Source: Duganella sp. 1224 (lineage in GTDB: Bacteria; Pseudomonadota; Gammaproteobacteria; Burkholderiales; Burkholderiaceae_D). From it: 64,000 nt of DNA. Every line of letters starts with the position of its first letter. Position 1 is the stretch's first letter. Below are positions 7,164 to 19,400 of the stretch, in pieces. The stretch is from assembly GCF_013408245.1 (NCBI RefSeq), contig NZ_JACBYS010000003.1, positions 124,001-188,000 of the forward strand. Reading direction: 5' to 3'. The position numbers and the translations under genes were made by a program. The notes below the pieces were generated by a model. That model made no database searches. It was not told the origin of the DNA and saw only the letters and a program-made list of their open reading frames with translations.

Positions 7164-8612
7164 ATGAAAACTCCCCTATCTCGATGGCAACGCTTACTAA
7201 TCGCATCAAGTCTTTCCCTCCCCTTCCTCGCATCCACATCAGCGGTCCAAGCCCAAACCAATTTTGCATCGCGCACCGGGTTTAGCACCTACTACCAGTT
7301 GTTCAACGCCAACTCGCCATGGAATGTCCGCCCAGTGCGGCCCACCCTAGGCACCTACCAGATCAAAAAACCACTTTACAACCCGACCTGGATCCCGTTC
7401 GTGGGCGAAGGTCGGACTTCTTTGGCTGTCTTCATGACCGACAGCGACGATCCGCCGATCACCGTGTACGGCACCGCCGGCCTGAACGGCGTGAACGATC
7501 CCGACACCGGTGGCCAGCGGGACATCACCTTGCCCCATTGGCCATCGCGCGTGATGCCAGCCAGCGGCAGTGATGGCCACGCCGACATCATCGACACCAG
7601 CACCGGCATCATCCATTCGTTCTATAAGCTGCGTAACACGAACGGACGGTGGACCGCGTCCATGTATGGCTGGAGCCGGATTGACGGCCGCGGCTGGGGT
7701 GATGCCGCGCATTGGAGCCAGGGCGCCCGCGCGTCCGGCGTGCCGTCCTCCGGCGGCCTGATCCGACGTCACGAAGTCAACGATGGCGCCCCCTATTACA
7801 AGCATGCGCTGGCGATGTCGCTGCCGACCCACAGCCTGGCGAACGGCATCAGCGCCCCAAGCTATGTCTACCCGGCCACCACCGCGGACACTGGCGCAGC
7901 CAGCTTTACCGGCGCCCTGCCACTGGGGGCGCGCATGATGCTGCCGGCTTCGTTTGATCTCAGCCGGATCAAGAACCCCGACTTGCGCAAGGTTGCCAAC
8001 ACGCTCAAGGTCTACGGCGCTTATGTGGTCGACAGCAACTACGACACCGCCTACAGCATCTATGTGGAAAACGGTTCGGGCTTCTCACTGATGCCGAATG
8101 GATGGGATACCAGCGTGGTGGACGAGCTGGAGCTGATCCGCGCTGCGCTGCGCCAGGTGGTCGGCGCCGAGGGCTGGGTCAACGGCAACAACGCTTCGCT
8201 GCCCGCCGACGATGATGACCCCCTGTTGTCGATGCGCGGCCGCTGGGTTCATACCGGCACCAGCGTCACCGGACCGGGCGCCTTCCGCACCTGGGAACAG
8301 GCGATTGTGTTCCCCGATACCAAAACCCGCATCAGCCAGACCAATTACACCACCCTGAGCAAAGTCAACTGGGGGAAACCGGTCGCCGGCCGGAAGATGC
8401 GTTTCAAGTCGGTGGCGAGCGGGGGCGCGCGCATCCGGCTGCAGGTGAAAACCGGCCCGAGCGTCGCTTTCGACAGCGGCTTCCTGCAAAATGACACCGG
8501 CGCCAGCTTCACCTGGCCGGGCACGGAAAACGGCGCCGTCAGCGTGGTGCTGATTGCCGAGAGCGGCGTCAACATGCCTTCCAGCGTGCGCGGCGTACTG
8601 AGCGCCGATTAA
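7164..8612 (+). CDS. Secreted protein of unknown function
   Basis: A 482-residue protein with a clear signal peptide (basic MKTPLSRWQRLL, hydrophobic core, cleavage near AVQAQ). The mature part begins FASRTGF...NANSPWN and contains SGSDGHADIIDTSTGIIHSF, SGLIRRHEVNDG-like (SGGLIRRHEV) and a YKHALAMSLP segment followed by LPLGARMMLP and a YGAYVVDSN stretch. Similar order is familiar from uncharacterised secreted bacterial proteins annotated only as hypothetical. The last 100 residues look like a separate beta-sandwich module. AAAGGA precedes the ATG. No catalytic motif is recognised. Confidence 0.7.
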   Translation: MKTPLSRWQRLLIASSLSLPFLASTSAVQAQTNFASRTGFSTYYQLFNANSPWNVRPVRPTLGTYQIKKPLYNPTWIPFVGEGRTSLAVFMTDSDDPPITVYGTAGLNGVNDPDTGGQRDITLPHWPSRVMPASGSDGHADIIDTSTGIIHSFYKLRNTNGRWTASMYGWSRIDGRGWGDAAHWSQGARASGVPSSGGLIRRHEVNDGAPYYKHALAMSLPTHSLANGISAPSYVYPATTADTGAASFTGALPLGARMMLPASFDLSRIKNPDLRKVANTLKVYGAYVVDSNYDTAYSIYVENGSGFSLMPNGWDTSVVDELELIRAALRQVVGAEGWVNGNNASLPADDDDPLLSMRGRWVHTGTSVTGPGAFRTWEQAIVFPDTKTRISQTNYTTLSKVNWGKPVAGRKMRFKSVASGGARIRLQVKTGPSVAFDSGFLQNDTGASFTWPGTENGAVSVVLIAESGVNMPSSVRGVLSAD

Positions 8613-8663
8613 GCTGGTGCGGCACGCGTCTTACGGGAACGCCGTGCAGTGGGCGTTGGCGTT

Positions 8664-8746
8664 GTCCTTCCGGCGCAGGGCGGAATCCATACGTCGCATG
8701 GGTCACATGCAAACGTTCTATGGGTTCCGGCCTGCGCCGGAACGAC
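8664..8746. repeat. Imperfect inverted repeat, REP-like (CCGGCG family)
   Basis: Two 28-base arms (8664-8691 and 8719-8746) pair with only a few mismatches around a 27-base loop. Each arm is itself a small hairpin around TTCCGGCG. A related element lies at 54357-54454. It sits between convergent genes, where such repeats often stabilise or end transcripts. Confidence 0.7.
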
Positions 8747-8772
8747 ACGCTTAACTGAACGGTATTCGCGTT

Positions 8773-9161
8773 TTACGGCACCATCGCCGTCACTTCAATC
8801 TCCACCTTGGCGTGGTCTTCCACCAGCGCCGCCACCTGCACCGCTGTCATCGCCGGGTAGTGCGCGCCGATGATTTCGCGGTAGTGGCGGCCGATTTCCT
8901 TGTACGCCGCCACGTATTCGTTTTTGTCGACCACATACCATGTCATGCGGACGATGTGCTCGGGCCGGGCGTCAGCCTCCTTCAGCACGGCGACGATGTT
9001 GAGCAGCGCCTGCCGCACCTGGCCGGCGAAATCGTCGGTGTGGAACACGCCCTGCGGGTCCCAGCCGATCATGCCGCTGACGCACACCATGCGGCCGCTG
9101 GCGGCCACGCCGTTCGAGTAGCCGCGCGGACGCGCCCAGCCTGGCGGTTGCAGGATCTCCA

Positions 9162-9165
<4 letters not shown>
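8773..9165 (-). CDS. RidA (YjgF/YER057c/UK114) family protein
   Basis: A 130-residue protein with the RidA fold pattern: [41 protein letters not shown] and a terminal [10 protein letters not shown]. RidA proteins hydrolyse reactive enamine/imine intermediates. The arginine that holds the substrate carboxylate in true RidA (in PAR before SCVEV in E. coli) is Met106 here (PAMTAVQV), so it is not an archetypal RidA. It is the last gene of the aminobenzoate operon, and its start overlaps the stop of the acyl-CoA dehydrogenase gene. The predicted product of the monooxygenase/reductase is an enamine, so a role on that intermediate is plausible (inference). Confidence 0.85.
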
Positions 9166-10321
<1,156 letters not shown>

Positions 10322-10322
<1 letters not shown>

Positions 10323-11176
10323 CAGTCGCCCTCGAATTGCGGTTTTTGCCTGGCCACGAAGGCGTGATACGCGCGGTGGAAGTCGTTGGTGGCCATGCAG
10401 ATGGCCTGTGCCTGCGCCTCCGCCTCGATGGCTTCGTCCACGCCCATGTTCCACTCCTGCTGCAGCATTTTCTTGGTCATGCCGTGGGCGAAGGTGGGGC
10501 CGCTGGCCAGGCCTTGCGCGAAATCGCGCGCGGCGTCCAGCAGCGCTTCCGGTTCCTGCAGGCTGTTGAAGAAGCCCCAGCGCTCGGCCTCCGCGCCGCC
10601 CATCGAACGCCCGGTGTACAACAGTTCCGCAGCCCTGCCCTGGCCGATCACGCGCGGCAGCAGCGAGCAGGCGCCCATGTCGGCGCCGGCCAGGCCCACG
10701 CGCGTGAACAGGAAGGCGGTCTTGCTGCGCGCCGTGCCGAGACGGATATCCGATGCCAGCGCGAGGATGGCGCCGGCGCCGGCGCACACGCCGTCCACCG
10801 CGGCGATGATCGGCTGCGGGCAGTGGCGCATGGCTTTCACCAGGTCGCCGGTCATGCGGGTGAAGGCCAGCATGCCGGGCATATCGAGGCGGGTAAGCGG
10901 ACCAATGATGTCATGCACGTCGCCGCCGGAGCAGAAGTTGTCGCCGGCGCCGGTCAGCACCACGGCCTTGACGTCGTCGGCGTAGGCCAGCGCGCGGAAC
11001 AGGTCGCGCAGCTCGGCGTACGATTCAAATGTCAGCGGGTTTTTGCGTTCCGGGCGGTTCAGCGTGAGCGTGGCGACGCCGCCGCTGACCTCAAACAGGA
11101 AGTGGCTGGCCCGATAGCCAGCCAGCGACGCGCGGTTGCCGGGCAGTTGTTGCGGTTCGCCGGGTAGGTACTTCAT
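10322..11176 (-). CDS. Enoyl-CoA hydratase/isomerase family protein
   Basis: A 284-residue crotonase-fold protein. The oxyanion-hole segments are present: [13 protein letters not shown] and [20 protein letters not shown], followed by [19 protein letters not shown], where the acid/base residues sit. The 25-residue N-terminal lead and insertion of DIIGPL are typical of the subgroup found with aminobenzoate genes. It is predicted to hydrate, or hydrolytically open, the ring-reduced CoA ester. Stop and start overlap with the acyl-CoA dehydrogenase gene by TGATG. Confidence 0.85.
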
Positions 11177-11655
11177 GGTTCGGTCCTCAGTTTCTGCTTC
11201 ATGTCGGACAGCAGTTCGATCAGTTGTCCCTTGTCGGCGGCGGAGACGTCCTGCAGCAGTTCTGCGATCCAGCCTTCGTGCACCGCCGCCATGGTGGCGA
11301 AGGCCTTGCGGCCGGCCGGCGTGAGCTTGACGCTGTAGGCGCGGCCGTCCTTGGGGTCGGGCACGCGCACCACCAGCTTTTCCTGCTCCAGCTGGTCGGT
11401 GATGCCGGTGACATTGCCGCCGGTGACCATCATGCGCTTGGACAGTTCCCCCATGCGCAGCCCTTGCGGAAAGCGCTCCAGCTGCGCCATCAGGTCGAAG
11501 CGCGGCAGCGTGATGTTGAAGGTGGAGCGCAGGCGGCTGCGGATCTCGTTCTCGATCTTGACGGTGCATGACAACATGCGCAGCCACAGCTTGAGCGACT
11601 GGTGGTGGTCCTGCGTCAGGCGGCTGGCCAGATCCAGCTGTTCTTCATCTTCCAT
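11173..11655 (-). CDS. MarR family regulator of the aminobenzoate operon
   Basis: A 160-residue winged-helix protein. The recognition region [20 protein letters not shown] and the wing [20 protein letters not shown] match MarR. It is encoded inside the operon it probably controls (ATGA overlap with the hydratase gene; overlap of 11 bases with the oxygenase gene). MarR proteins of CoA-dependent aromatic pathways often release DNA on binding the aryl-CoA, so 2-aminobenzoyl-CoA is the likely ligand (inference). A 12-bp palindrome at 15653-15664 in the operon promoter is a candidate operator. Confidence 0.85.
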   Translation of the reverse strand: MEDEEQLDLASRLTQDHHQSLKLWLRMLSCTVKIENEIRSRLRSTFNITLPRFDLMAQLERFPQGLRMGELSKRMMVTGGNVTGITDQLEQEKLVVRVPDPKDGRAYSVKLTPAGRKAFATMAAVHEGWIAELLQDVSAADKGQLIELLSDMKQKLRTEP

Positions 11656-13942
11656 GATTTCTTTCCAGTTGATGTTTGCCGGCCAGGTATTGCCTGGGCC
11701 AGGCGATATGCTTGTAGCCGATGCTGGCCGCCTGCGCCAGCGTCCATGCCGGGTTGGCCAGGTGCGGCCGGCCCACCGCGCACAAGTCGGCGCGGCCGGC
11801 GGCGATGATGCTGTTGGCGTGGTCGGCCTCGTAGATCGATCCCACGGCGATGGCGCCGATGCCGGCCTCGTTGCGGATGCGGTCCGCGAATGGGGTCTGG
11901 AACATGCGGCCGTACACCGGCTTTTCCTGTTTGCTGACTTGCCCCGAGGAGCAGTCGATCATGTCGGCTTCAGCCGCCTTGAACAGGCGCGCGATGCGCA
12001 CCGCGTCGTCCGGCGTGATGCCGCCTTCCACCCAGTCGTGCGCCGAGATGCGTACGCTCATCGGCTTGTGGGCTGGCCACACGGCGCGCATGGCGGCGAA
12101 CACGCGCAGCGGATAGCGGCAGCGGTTTTCAAGACTGCCGCCGTAGTCGTCGCCGCGCTGATTGGTCAGCGGCGAGATGAAGGAGGACAGCAGGTAGCCG
12201 TGCGCGCAGTGCAGTTCCAGCCAGTCGAAGCCCGCTTCTTCGGCGGCCAGCGTGGCGCGCACGAAGTCGGCCTGGATGCGGTCCATGTCGGCGGCGGTCA
12301 TTTCGCGCGCGGTTTGCGATATGCCTTGCAGGTATTGTTGCGGCGAGGCGGAGACCAGCGGCCAGTTGTCCTTGTCGAGCGGCTGGTCGATGCCGTCCCA
12401 CATGGCGCGCGTGGAGCCCTTGGCGCCGGCGTGGCCGAGCTGTACGCCGATGGCGGCGTCGCTGTTGGCGTGGACGAAATCGACGATGCGCTTCCAGGCT
12501 TGCGTGTGTTCTGGCGCGTACAGGCCGGGACAGTAGGGCGTAATGCGGGCGTCGGCGGAGACGCAGGTCATCTCCGCGATCACCAGCGCGGCGCCGCCCA
12601 ACGCGCGGGCGCCGAGATGCGCGAGGTGGTAGTCGCCGACCACGCCGTCCACCGCGCTGTATTGCGCCATCGGCGAGACGAGGATGCGGTTTTTCAGTGT
12701 CAGGCCACGCACTTTGTATGGCGTGAACATCGGCGGCGCTGGCTGCGCGGCTGAATCGGCTGGTGTGGCTTGTACGGCTTGGGCGGCGCGGGCGGCGAAC
12801 CAGCGTTCGTAGTCCGCCACGTAGGCGGCGTCGCGCAGGCGCAGATTTTCGTGCGACAGGCGCTGGCTGCGCGTCAGCATGGAGTAGGCAAACTGCGGCG
12901 CCTCCATGGCGCTGTAGCGGTCGACGTTTTCGAACCACTCCATCGAGTTGCGCGCGGCGTTTTGCAGCTTGAGCACTTCCACCGCGCGCGCTTCCTCGTA
13001 CGTGGCCAGCGCCGACGCCATGTCCGGCCGGCTGGCGAAGCAGCGCGCCAGTTCGATGGCGTCTTCCAGCGCCAGCTTGGTGCCGGAGCCGATGGAGTAA
13101 TGCGCGGTGTGCGCGGCGTCGCCCATCAGCACCACCGGCGTGGCGCCGTTCCAGTGTACCCAGCGGCCGCAGACGATGCGGGGGAACTTGATCCACATGG
13201 CCGATCCGCGCAGGTGGGCGGCGTTGGACATCAGCTTGTGGCCCTCCAGTTGGTCGGCAAACAGGCGTTCGCAGTAGGCGATAGATTCTTCCTGGCTCAT
13301 GGCTTCTAGCCCGGCCGCGCGCCACACCGTTTCCGGCGTTTCGACGATGAAGGTGGAGGTATCGGCGTCGTACTGGTAGATGTGGGCCTGGAACCAGCCG
13401 TGCTCCGTCTGTTTGAACGCGAAGGTGAAGGCGTCGAACTTCTTGCGGGTGCCCAGCCACACGAAGCGGCAATGACGCTGCTCGATCTGTGGCTGGTAGC
13501 TGTCCGCATGGCGTGCGCGGATGCGGCTGTTCAGGCCATCGGAGGCGATGATCAGGTCCGCGTCGTACTGCCGCTCGTCGGCCACCTCGGTTTCAAACAC
13601 CAGCGACACGCCCAGTTCTTCGCAGCGGTGCTGCAAGATATTGAGCAGGTGCTTGCGGCCGATGCCGCAAAAGCCATGGCCGCCGGAGGTGACTTTCTCG
13701 CCCTTGTAGAAGACGTCGATGTCATCCCAATGGTTGAACGAGGCCTCGATGGCGTGCGCGGTCGGCGCGTCGGCTTCCATCAGGTTGCCCAGCGTCTGGT
13801 CGGAAAACACCACGCCCCAGCCAAAGGTGTCGTAGGGACGGTTGCGCTCCACCACCGTGATCTGGTGATCCGGATTCTGCTTTTTCATCAGCAGCGCAAA
13901 ATACAGGCCCGCCGGGCCGCCGCCTATGCACAGTATCTTCAT
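11645..13942 (-). CDS. Bifunctional 2-aminobenzoyl-CoA monooxygenase/reductase (salicylyl-CoA 5-hydroxylase-like)
   Basis: A 765-residue fusion. The N-terminal half (to about residue 370) is a class A flavin monooxygenase: dinucleotide fold [17 protein letters not shown] at the start and [14 protein letters not shown] near residue 297. From about residue 390 an Old Yellow Enzyme-type FMN domain follows ([18 protein letters not shown], then [20 protein letters not shown]). This architecture is that of the Azoarcus evansii enzyme that hydroxylates 2-aminobenzoyl-CoA and then reduces the ring, and of proteins annotated as salicylyl-CoA 5-hydroxylase/oxidoreductase. The CoA ligase next to it supports a CoA ester substrate. 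I favour 2-aminobenzoate because of the beta-oxidation genes and RidA and the absence of gentisate genes. Confidence 0.87.
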   Translation of the reverse strand: MKILCIGGGPAGLYFALLMKKQNPDHQITVVERNRPYDTFGWGVVFSDQTLGNLMEADAPTAHAIEASFNHWDDIDVFYKGEKVTSGGHGFCGIGRKHLLNILQHRCEELGVSLVFETEVADERQYDADLIIASDGLNSRIRARHADSYQPQIEQRHCRFVWLGTRKKFDAFTFAFKQTEHGWFQAHIYQYDADTSTFIVETPETVWRAAGLEAMSQEESIAYCERLFADQLEGHKLMSNAAHLRGSAMWIKFPRIVCGRWVHWNGATPVVLMGDAAHTAHYSIGSGTKLALEDAIELARCFASRPDMASALATYEEARAVEVLKLQNAARNSMEWFENVDRYSAMEAPQFAYSMLTRSQRLSHENLRLRDAAYVADYERWFAARAAQAVQATPADSAAQPAPPMFTPYKVRGLTLKNRILVSPMAQYSAVDGVVGDYHLAHLGARALGGAALVIAEMTCVSADARITPYCPGLYAPEHTQAWKRIVDFVHANSDAAIGVQLGHAGAKGSTRAMWDGIDQPLDKDNWPLVSASPQQYLQGISQTAREMTAADMDRIQADFVRATLAAEEAGFDWLELHCAHGYLLSSFISPLTNQRGDDYGGSLENRCRYPLRVFAAMRAVWPAHKPMSVRISAHDWVEGGITPDDAVRIARLFKAAEADMIDCSSGQVSKQEKPVYGRMFQTPFADRIRNEAGIGAIAVGSIYEADHANSIIAAGRADLCAVGRPHLANPAWTLAQAASIGYKHIAWPRQYLAGKHQLERNHGR

Positions 13943-15603
13943 GGGTGATCGCGTAATTTGAAACGTTGCAGCTTGCCGGTTTCGGTGCGCGGCAAGGCCT
14001 TGAGAAAGCGGATCGCGCGCGGATACTTGTACGGCGCGATCTGCTCTTTTACGAATTCCTGCAACTGCGCCGCCAGTTGCGGCGAGGCTTCGTGGCCGGC
14101 GCGCAGCACCACGTGCGCTTCCACGATCTGTCCGCGTTCCTCGTCGGCCTTGCCGATCACGCCGCACTCCGCCACGGCGGGATGGCGCAGCAGCGCGTCT
14201 TCCACTTCCGGCCCGGCGATGTTGTAGCCGGCCGAGATGATCATGTCGTCGGTGCGCGAGCGGTAGTAAAAGTAGCCGTCGGCATCCATCTCGTAGGCGT
14301 CCCCGGTCAGGTTCCAGCCGTCCAGCACGTAGTCGTTCTGCCGCTCGTCGGCCAGGTAGCGGCAGCCGGTCGGGCCCTTGACGGCCAGCCGGCCAATCAC
14401 GCCCGGCCCCACCGGCTTGCCGTGCGGGTCGAGGATGCAGGCCTGGTAGCCCGGCACCGGCTTGCCGGTGGCGCCGGGCCGCACGCAGTCGCCGGCAGCC
14501 GCGATAAAGATGTGCAGCAGTTCCGTCGCGCCTATGCCGTCGATCATGATCAGTCCCGTGGCCTGGCGCCAGCTTTCGCGCGTGGCCAGCGGCAGCGCTT
14601 CGCCGGCCGACACGCTTTTGCGCAGGCTGGCGAGGTCAAATTTGTCCGCCAGCGCGGCCATCTGCCGATAAAAGGTCGGTGCAGTAAAGCATATCGTGGC
14701 GTGGTACGTCTCTATCGCTTTTAGCAGAGTCTCGGGCGTCAGCTTTTCCAGCAGCACTGCCGTGGCGCCCACGCGCAGCGGGAACAGCAGCAGGCCGCCC
14801 AGCCCAAACGTGAAGGCCAGCGGCGGCGTGCCGATGAAGATGTCATTGGACTGGGACTGCAGTACCGAGCGCGGGAAGCAGTCGCAGATCGCCATCACAT
14901 CGCGATGAAAGTGCATCGTGCCCTTGGGGATGCCGGTGGTGCCGGAGGTGAAGCTGATCAGGCAGACGTCGTCGGCCGCTGTGTCAACGGCGTCGAAGTG
15001 CGACGGCTGCGCGGCCATCAGCGCTTCCAGCGAGCCGGGGACCGCGGCCGCCTCGGGGGCCGCCTCGGGGCACGCGTTCTCGCCGGTGCCGCCGAACCAC
15101 AGCGTGCGTGCGCGGGCGGCGGCCGGCAGTTCCGCCGCTTCCAGTTCCGCGCGCAGGCCGTCGGCGCACAGCACGGCGTTGATCTGCGCCTTGCCGGCGA
15201 TGGCGCCCAGCTCGCGCGCGCGCAGCAGCGGCATGGTGGGCACAGCGATCAGCCCCGCCTTCAGCACCGCCAGAATGCAGGCCGCCATCAGCGGGCAGTT
15301 GGCGCCGCGCAGCAGCACGCGGTTGCCCGGCTCCAGCCGCATCGGGCCGCGTAGCACGTGGGCGATGCGGTCCACCTGCTGCCGAAGTTGGGCGTACGTC
15401 CATGCCTGGCGCGCGCCGCGGATGGCGATGCGGTCGGGATGCGCCTGGGCGCCATGGTCGAGCAGCAGGGCCACGCAATTGAGGCGTGCGGGGTATTGCA
15501 GTTCGGGGAGGTCGAAGCGGAATTCCGGCCACTGGTCGCGCGGCGGCAGGTGCTCGCGGGCGAAATGGTCGGTGTGGGCACTGGCTGCGAGAGGTTGATT
15601 CAT
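13939..15603 (-). CDS. Aryl-CoA ligase, probably 2-aminobenzoate-CoA ligase
   Basis: A 554-residue adenylate-forming enzyme, first gene of the operon. It has the P-loop-like motif [12 protein letters not shown] (217-228), a [19 protein letters not shown] hinge region, and the C-terminal catalytic lysine context [15 protein letters not shown]. Length and the YNIAGPEVE form match benzoate/2-aminobenzoate-CoA ligases. It converts the aromatic acid to its CoA thioester with ATP, giving AMP and PPi. The stop overlaps the oxygenase start (ATGA). The exact acid (2-aminobenzoate, salicylate or benzoate) is inferred from the next gene. Confidence 0.87.
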   Translation of the reverse strand: MNQPLAASAHTDHFAREHLPPRDQWPEFRFDLPELQYPARLNCVALLLDHGAQAHPDRIAIRGARQAWTYAQLRQQVDRIAHVLRGPMRLEPGNRVLLRGANCPLMAACILAVLKAGLIAVPTMPLLRARELGAIAGKAQINAVLCADGLRAELEAAELPAAARARTLWFGGTGENACPEAAPEAAAVPGSLEALMAAQPSHFDAVDTAADDVCLISFTSGTTGIPKGTMHFHRDVMAICDCFPRSVLQSQSNDIFIGTPPLAFTFGLGGLLLFPLRVGATAVLLEKLTPETLLKAIETYHATICFTAPTFYRQMAALADKFDLASLRKSVSAGEALPLATRESWRQATGLIMIDGIGATELLHIFIAAAGDCVRPGATGKPVPGYQACILDPHGKPVGPGVIGRLAVKGPTGCRYLADERQNDYVLDGWNLTGDAYEMDADGYFYYRSRTDDMIISAGYNIAGPEVEDALLRHPAVAECGVIGKADEERGQIVEAHVVLRAGHEASPQLAAQLQEFVKEQIAPYKYPRAIRFLKALPRTETGKLQRFKLRDHP

Positions 15604-15639
15604 GATCGCCTTGAAGTTGGAAGTCGACAGGTATCCACT

Positions 15640-15690
15640 GCAACCCAGATACTTTAAGCTTAAACTATATCAACATCAAGCGATTCTTGG
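15640..15690 (-). promoter_or_regulatory. Promoter and candidate MarR operator of the aminobenzoate operon
   Basis: On the minus strand TTGATA is followed 16 bases later by TATCTG, or TTGATG by TAAAGT at 17 bases. Between the boxes lies the perfect palindrome TTTAAGCTTAAA (15653-15664). An AT-rich palindrome overlapping the promoter is the usual MarR arrangement. The exact boxes are uncertain. Confidence 0.5.
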
Positions 15691-16404
15691 TCAGCCGCCG
15701 CTCTGGCGCACCAGGCCGGCCTGGTGGCCGACCGCGCGCGCCACGTCCGCCAGCACGGCCTGCACTTCGTCGTTGGACAGGCGCTGCGGCGCAAAGCTTT
15801 TCAGCGCGGCGGCGGCGCCGTGCAGGCCGAGCGTGACGCAGCCGGCGTGCAGGCGGTCGATGCGCACCTGCGCGTCCTGCTGGTCGCCCTTGGCCAGCGC
15901 CGCGTCCAGATCGGCGGCGGCGGCGGTCAGCTGGTTCTGGAAGCCGGTCAGGTACACCAGCAGACGTTCGGCGTTGATGCCGAGGCGGCGCTGGGTGTCC
16001 GCGGGCGCTTCGGCCTGGTGCTCGGAGCCGCTGGCCGCCTGGTCGAGAAAGCCCGCCAGGTGCACCCGCACCTGCTCCGCCTGGAATGGCTTGACGATGT
16101 AGCCGGCGGCGCCGGCCTTGGTGGCTTCCAGCACGGTTTCCTTGTCGTTGGCCGACGTCACCAGCACAAACGGCATGTTGTCCAGTTCCGCATGCGCCTT
16201 CACCCGTTGCAGCAGCTCGATGCCGGACAGGCGTGGCATGCGCAGGTCGCAGAAGCAGATGGCCGGCCGCAGGCCGTCCTCCAGCTGCTGCCAGGCGTCG
16301 GCGCCATCCTCGGCTTCGACGATATCGAACTTGCCGCAGCTATCGATCAGGTGCATCAGCACCATGCGTGAGACGACATCATCGTCCACTACCAGAACTT
16401 TCAT
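15691..16404 (-). CDS. Response regulator with CheY-like receiver and helical C-terminal domain
   Basis: A 237-residue protein. The receiver (about 1-120) has the acidic pair DDD (residues 7-9), phospho-acceptor Asp in CFCDLRMPRLSG, the VTSAN switch Thr/Ser and the KPF lysine. The C-terminal 110 residues form a helical region without a DNA-binding motif (RLLVYLTGFQNQLTAAAADL), so it probably acts through protein contacts. It follows the giant hybrid kinase by 54 bases on the same strand and is probably its partner. AGGAG lies before the ATG. Confidence 0.85.
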   Translation of the reverse strand: MKVLVVDDDVVSRMVLMHLIDSCGKFDIVEAEDGADAWQQLEDGLRPAICFCDLRMPRLSGIELLQRVKAHAELDNMPFVLVTSANDKETVLEATKAGAAGYIVKPFQAEQVRVHLAGFLDQAASGSEHQAEAPADTQRRLGINAERLLVYLTGFQNQLTAAAADLDAALAKGDQQDAQVRIDRLHAGCVTLGLHGAAAALKSFAPQRLSNDEVQAVLADVARAVGHQAGLVRQSGG

Positions 16405-16458
16405 GTGGCTCCTCGTGTCGTTTGTACCGATATTATATCAATAAGCATTTCTTGCAAC

Positions 16459-19400
16459 TTACTGTGCGCCGGCCGCGCGCGCCAGCAGGCGCCGCAAATG
16501 CGGCATGGCCGCTTCCAGCTGCGCCCAGTTGCCGTGATCCGCCTCGCCTTCCAGATCGCCGCACAGCGCCTGCAGCTCCTGCTCTTCCAGGTAACCGGCG
16601 CTGCCCTTCATGCCGTGCAGCAGACGACTGGCGGTGTCGCTGTCGCGCTCCGCCACCGCCTGTTCCAGATCCGCCAGCCGCAGCGGCGCATCCTGGCTGA
16701 AAACACTGCGCAGGCGGGCTTTCAGATCGCTAGCGCCGCCGCTGTGCTGCGCCAGGCGCGACGTCTCCAGCGACGCCGGCGCCACGCCGAACATGGCGTC
16801 CAGTTCCGGCGTGCCGGCCGCCGGGGAGACGCGCGGCTGCATGCGCGGCAGCTGGAAGCCGCGCTGCAGCTGGCGTTCGATCGCGCGACTGAGCTGGAAG
16901 TGCAGCTTGTCCTCGTCGATCGGCTTGGTGAGGAAGTCGTCCATGCCGGCGGCCAGGTAGCGGCTGCGGTCCTCCTCGCTGGCGTTGGCGGTCAGCGCGA
17001 TGATCATCAGTTCCTGGTCGCGCACCGGCGCGCCATCCGGGCCGCCGGAGCGGATCAGGCGCGTGGCGCTGGCGCCGTCCATTTCCGGCATGCGGCCGTC
17101 CATCAGGATCAGGTCATAGCGCGTCAGCGAGCAGGCCTTGACGGCCAGCGCGCCGTTGGCGGCGATGTCCACCTTGTGGCCCAGGTCTTCCAGCATCATG
17201 CGGATGATGATCTGGTTGGTGGGGAAGTCTTCCGCGCACAGCACCTTGAGCTGGTGGCTGTGCGGCTCGCGCGGCACGTGCGGCACCACCGGCGGCGCCA
17301 CGCCGTTCGGCAGCGGCAGCTCGAACAGGAAGGTGCTGCCCTGCCCCGGCGTGCTGACGGCATTGATGCTGCCGCCCATCAGCTCCACCAGCTGGCGGCA
17401 GATCGCCAGCCCCAGGCCGGTGCCGCCGTAGCGGCGCGTGGTGGAGGCGTCGGCCTGCTCGAACTGCTGGAACAGGCGCGGGATGGCGTCGGCCTCGATG
17501 CCGATGCCGGTATCGGACACGCTGAAGCGGATGCGGTTGTCGGCGCCATCGTCGGGCACCCGCTCCACGCGCATGGTCACCATGCCCTGCTGCGTGAACT
17601 TGAAGGCGTTGCCCACCAGGTTGACCAGCACCTGGCGCAGGCGCGTGGGGTCGCCCACCACGAATTGCGGCAGGTCGTCGGCAAACTCCAGGCGGAAGCC
17701 GACGCTGTGCGCGGCCGCCTGCTCCTCGAACAGGCTGACCACGTTTTCCACCGCCGCCGACAGCGAGAAGTCGATGTTCTCGATGGTCAGCTTGCCCGCC
17801 TCGATCTTGGAGAAATCCAGCAGGTCGTTGATGATGGACAGCAGCGACTGCGCATTGGCCTGGCCGCGCAGGATCTGCTCGCGCGTGCCCGGCGCCAGCG
17901 AGGCGTCGCGCAGCGCGAAGCCCAGCATGCCGATCACGCCGGCCAGCGGCGTGCGCATCTCGTGGCTCATATTGGCCAGGAACTCGGACTTCTGGCGGGT
18001 GGCGTCTTCCGCCTTCTGCTTGGCGTAGCGCAGCCGCTCCTCGTTGTCCTGCAAGGCGCGGTTGGCCAGCGCCAGCTCCTCGGTGTGCAGCCGCACCTGG
18101 CGCTCCTGCGCCAGCAATTGGTCGCGCGTGTGGCGCAGGGTTTGCAGCGTCTCTTCCAGCTGCTGGTAGGCGCGCGCGTTTTCCAGGCCGACGGCGGCGT
18201 GCGCGGCCAGCGTCTGCAACATGTCCATGTGGACGCGCTGGTAGGCGTTGCGCTCCGTGCTCTGCACGCTGAGCAGGCCCACCACCTTGTCGCCGACGAT
18301 CAGCGGCGCGTACATCAGCGAATGCGCCGGCGCCGCCGGCACACCGTCCTCGCGCACGCAGGGCGTCAGCGTGGCCAGGCCGGATTCGTCCATGTAGTCG
18401 CGGTACTCGTTCTGGAAGTCGTTGATCAGGATCGGCTTGCGCTGGCTGATGCACCACACGGCCAGCTGGTTGGGCTGGTCCAGCCGGCGCTGGTAGGGAT
18501 GGGTGCGCACGCCGCCCTCGATGGCGAACGGGAAGTCGATCACGCCGTCGGCCTCGCGCACGAAGCCGATGCCGAAGATCGGCGCGTGCATCAGGTGGTG
18601 CACGTGGCGGTACAGCGTCTGCATGGTGGTTTCCATGTCCAGCGAGGCGCTCATCTCGCGTCCCAGCTCACTCAGCACCGAGATGTTGCGGTGGGCCTGC
18701 TCCACTTCCTCTTTCTGGCGCTCGGTGTCGATGCGGCGCTGCTCGGCCTCGGCGCGCTGCGCCTCGGCTTCCAGGCGGCGCCGTTCCAGTTCGTGCTTCT
18801 GCTGTTGCAGTTGGTGGTTCTTGTATTCCACCTCCGCCGTGCGCGATCCGACCAGATGCTCCAGCCGCAGCTGCTGGTGGCGCAGGCTGCGCACGCGCGC
18901 GTGGTAGGCCGCATAGGCGGCGCCCATCGCCACCCACACCATCAGCGTGCGGAACCACCAGGTTTTCCAGAATGGCGGTTGGATAGTGATCTCCAGCGTG
19001 GCGGCGTTATCGTTCCAGATGCCGTCCTTGTTGGCGGCCTTCACGCGGAACAGGTATTTGCCGGGATCGAGGTTGGTGTAGGTGGCAAAGCGCTTGGTGG
19101 AGTCGGTCACCACCCAGTCCTGGTCAAAGCCCTGCAACTGGTAGGCGAAGCGGTTGCGCTGCGGCGCCGCGTAGTGCAGCGCCGCGAACTCCAGCGAAAA
19201 CACCGAGTCGGATTCCGGCAGCGTCAGGGCGCTGGTGTGTTCAATGGCGGTCTTCAGCACGTCGGGATGTTCGCCCTGCCCCGGCTTGACCGACTTGTTA
19301 AAGATTTGGAAGTCGGTGATTGCCACCGTGGGCGCCACGCTGTTTTCGCGCACGTCGGTCGGCGAGAAGGCGGTGATACCGTTAAAGCCACCGAAGTACA

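Noticed and set aside
11645-13942. Two separate genes (monooxygenase and Old Yellow Enzyme)
   Set aside because: The frame is open throughout and the fused form is known for this family, so no frameshift or split is needed.
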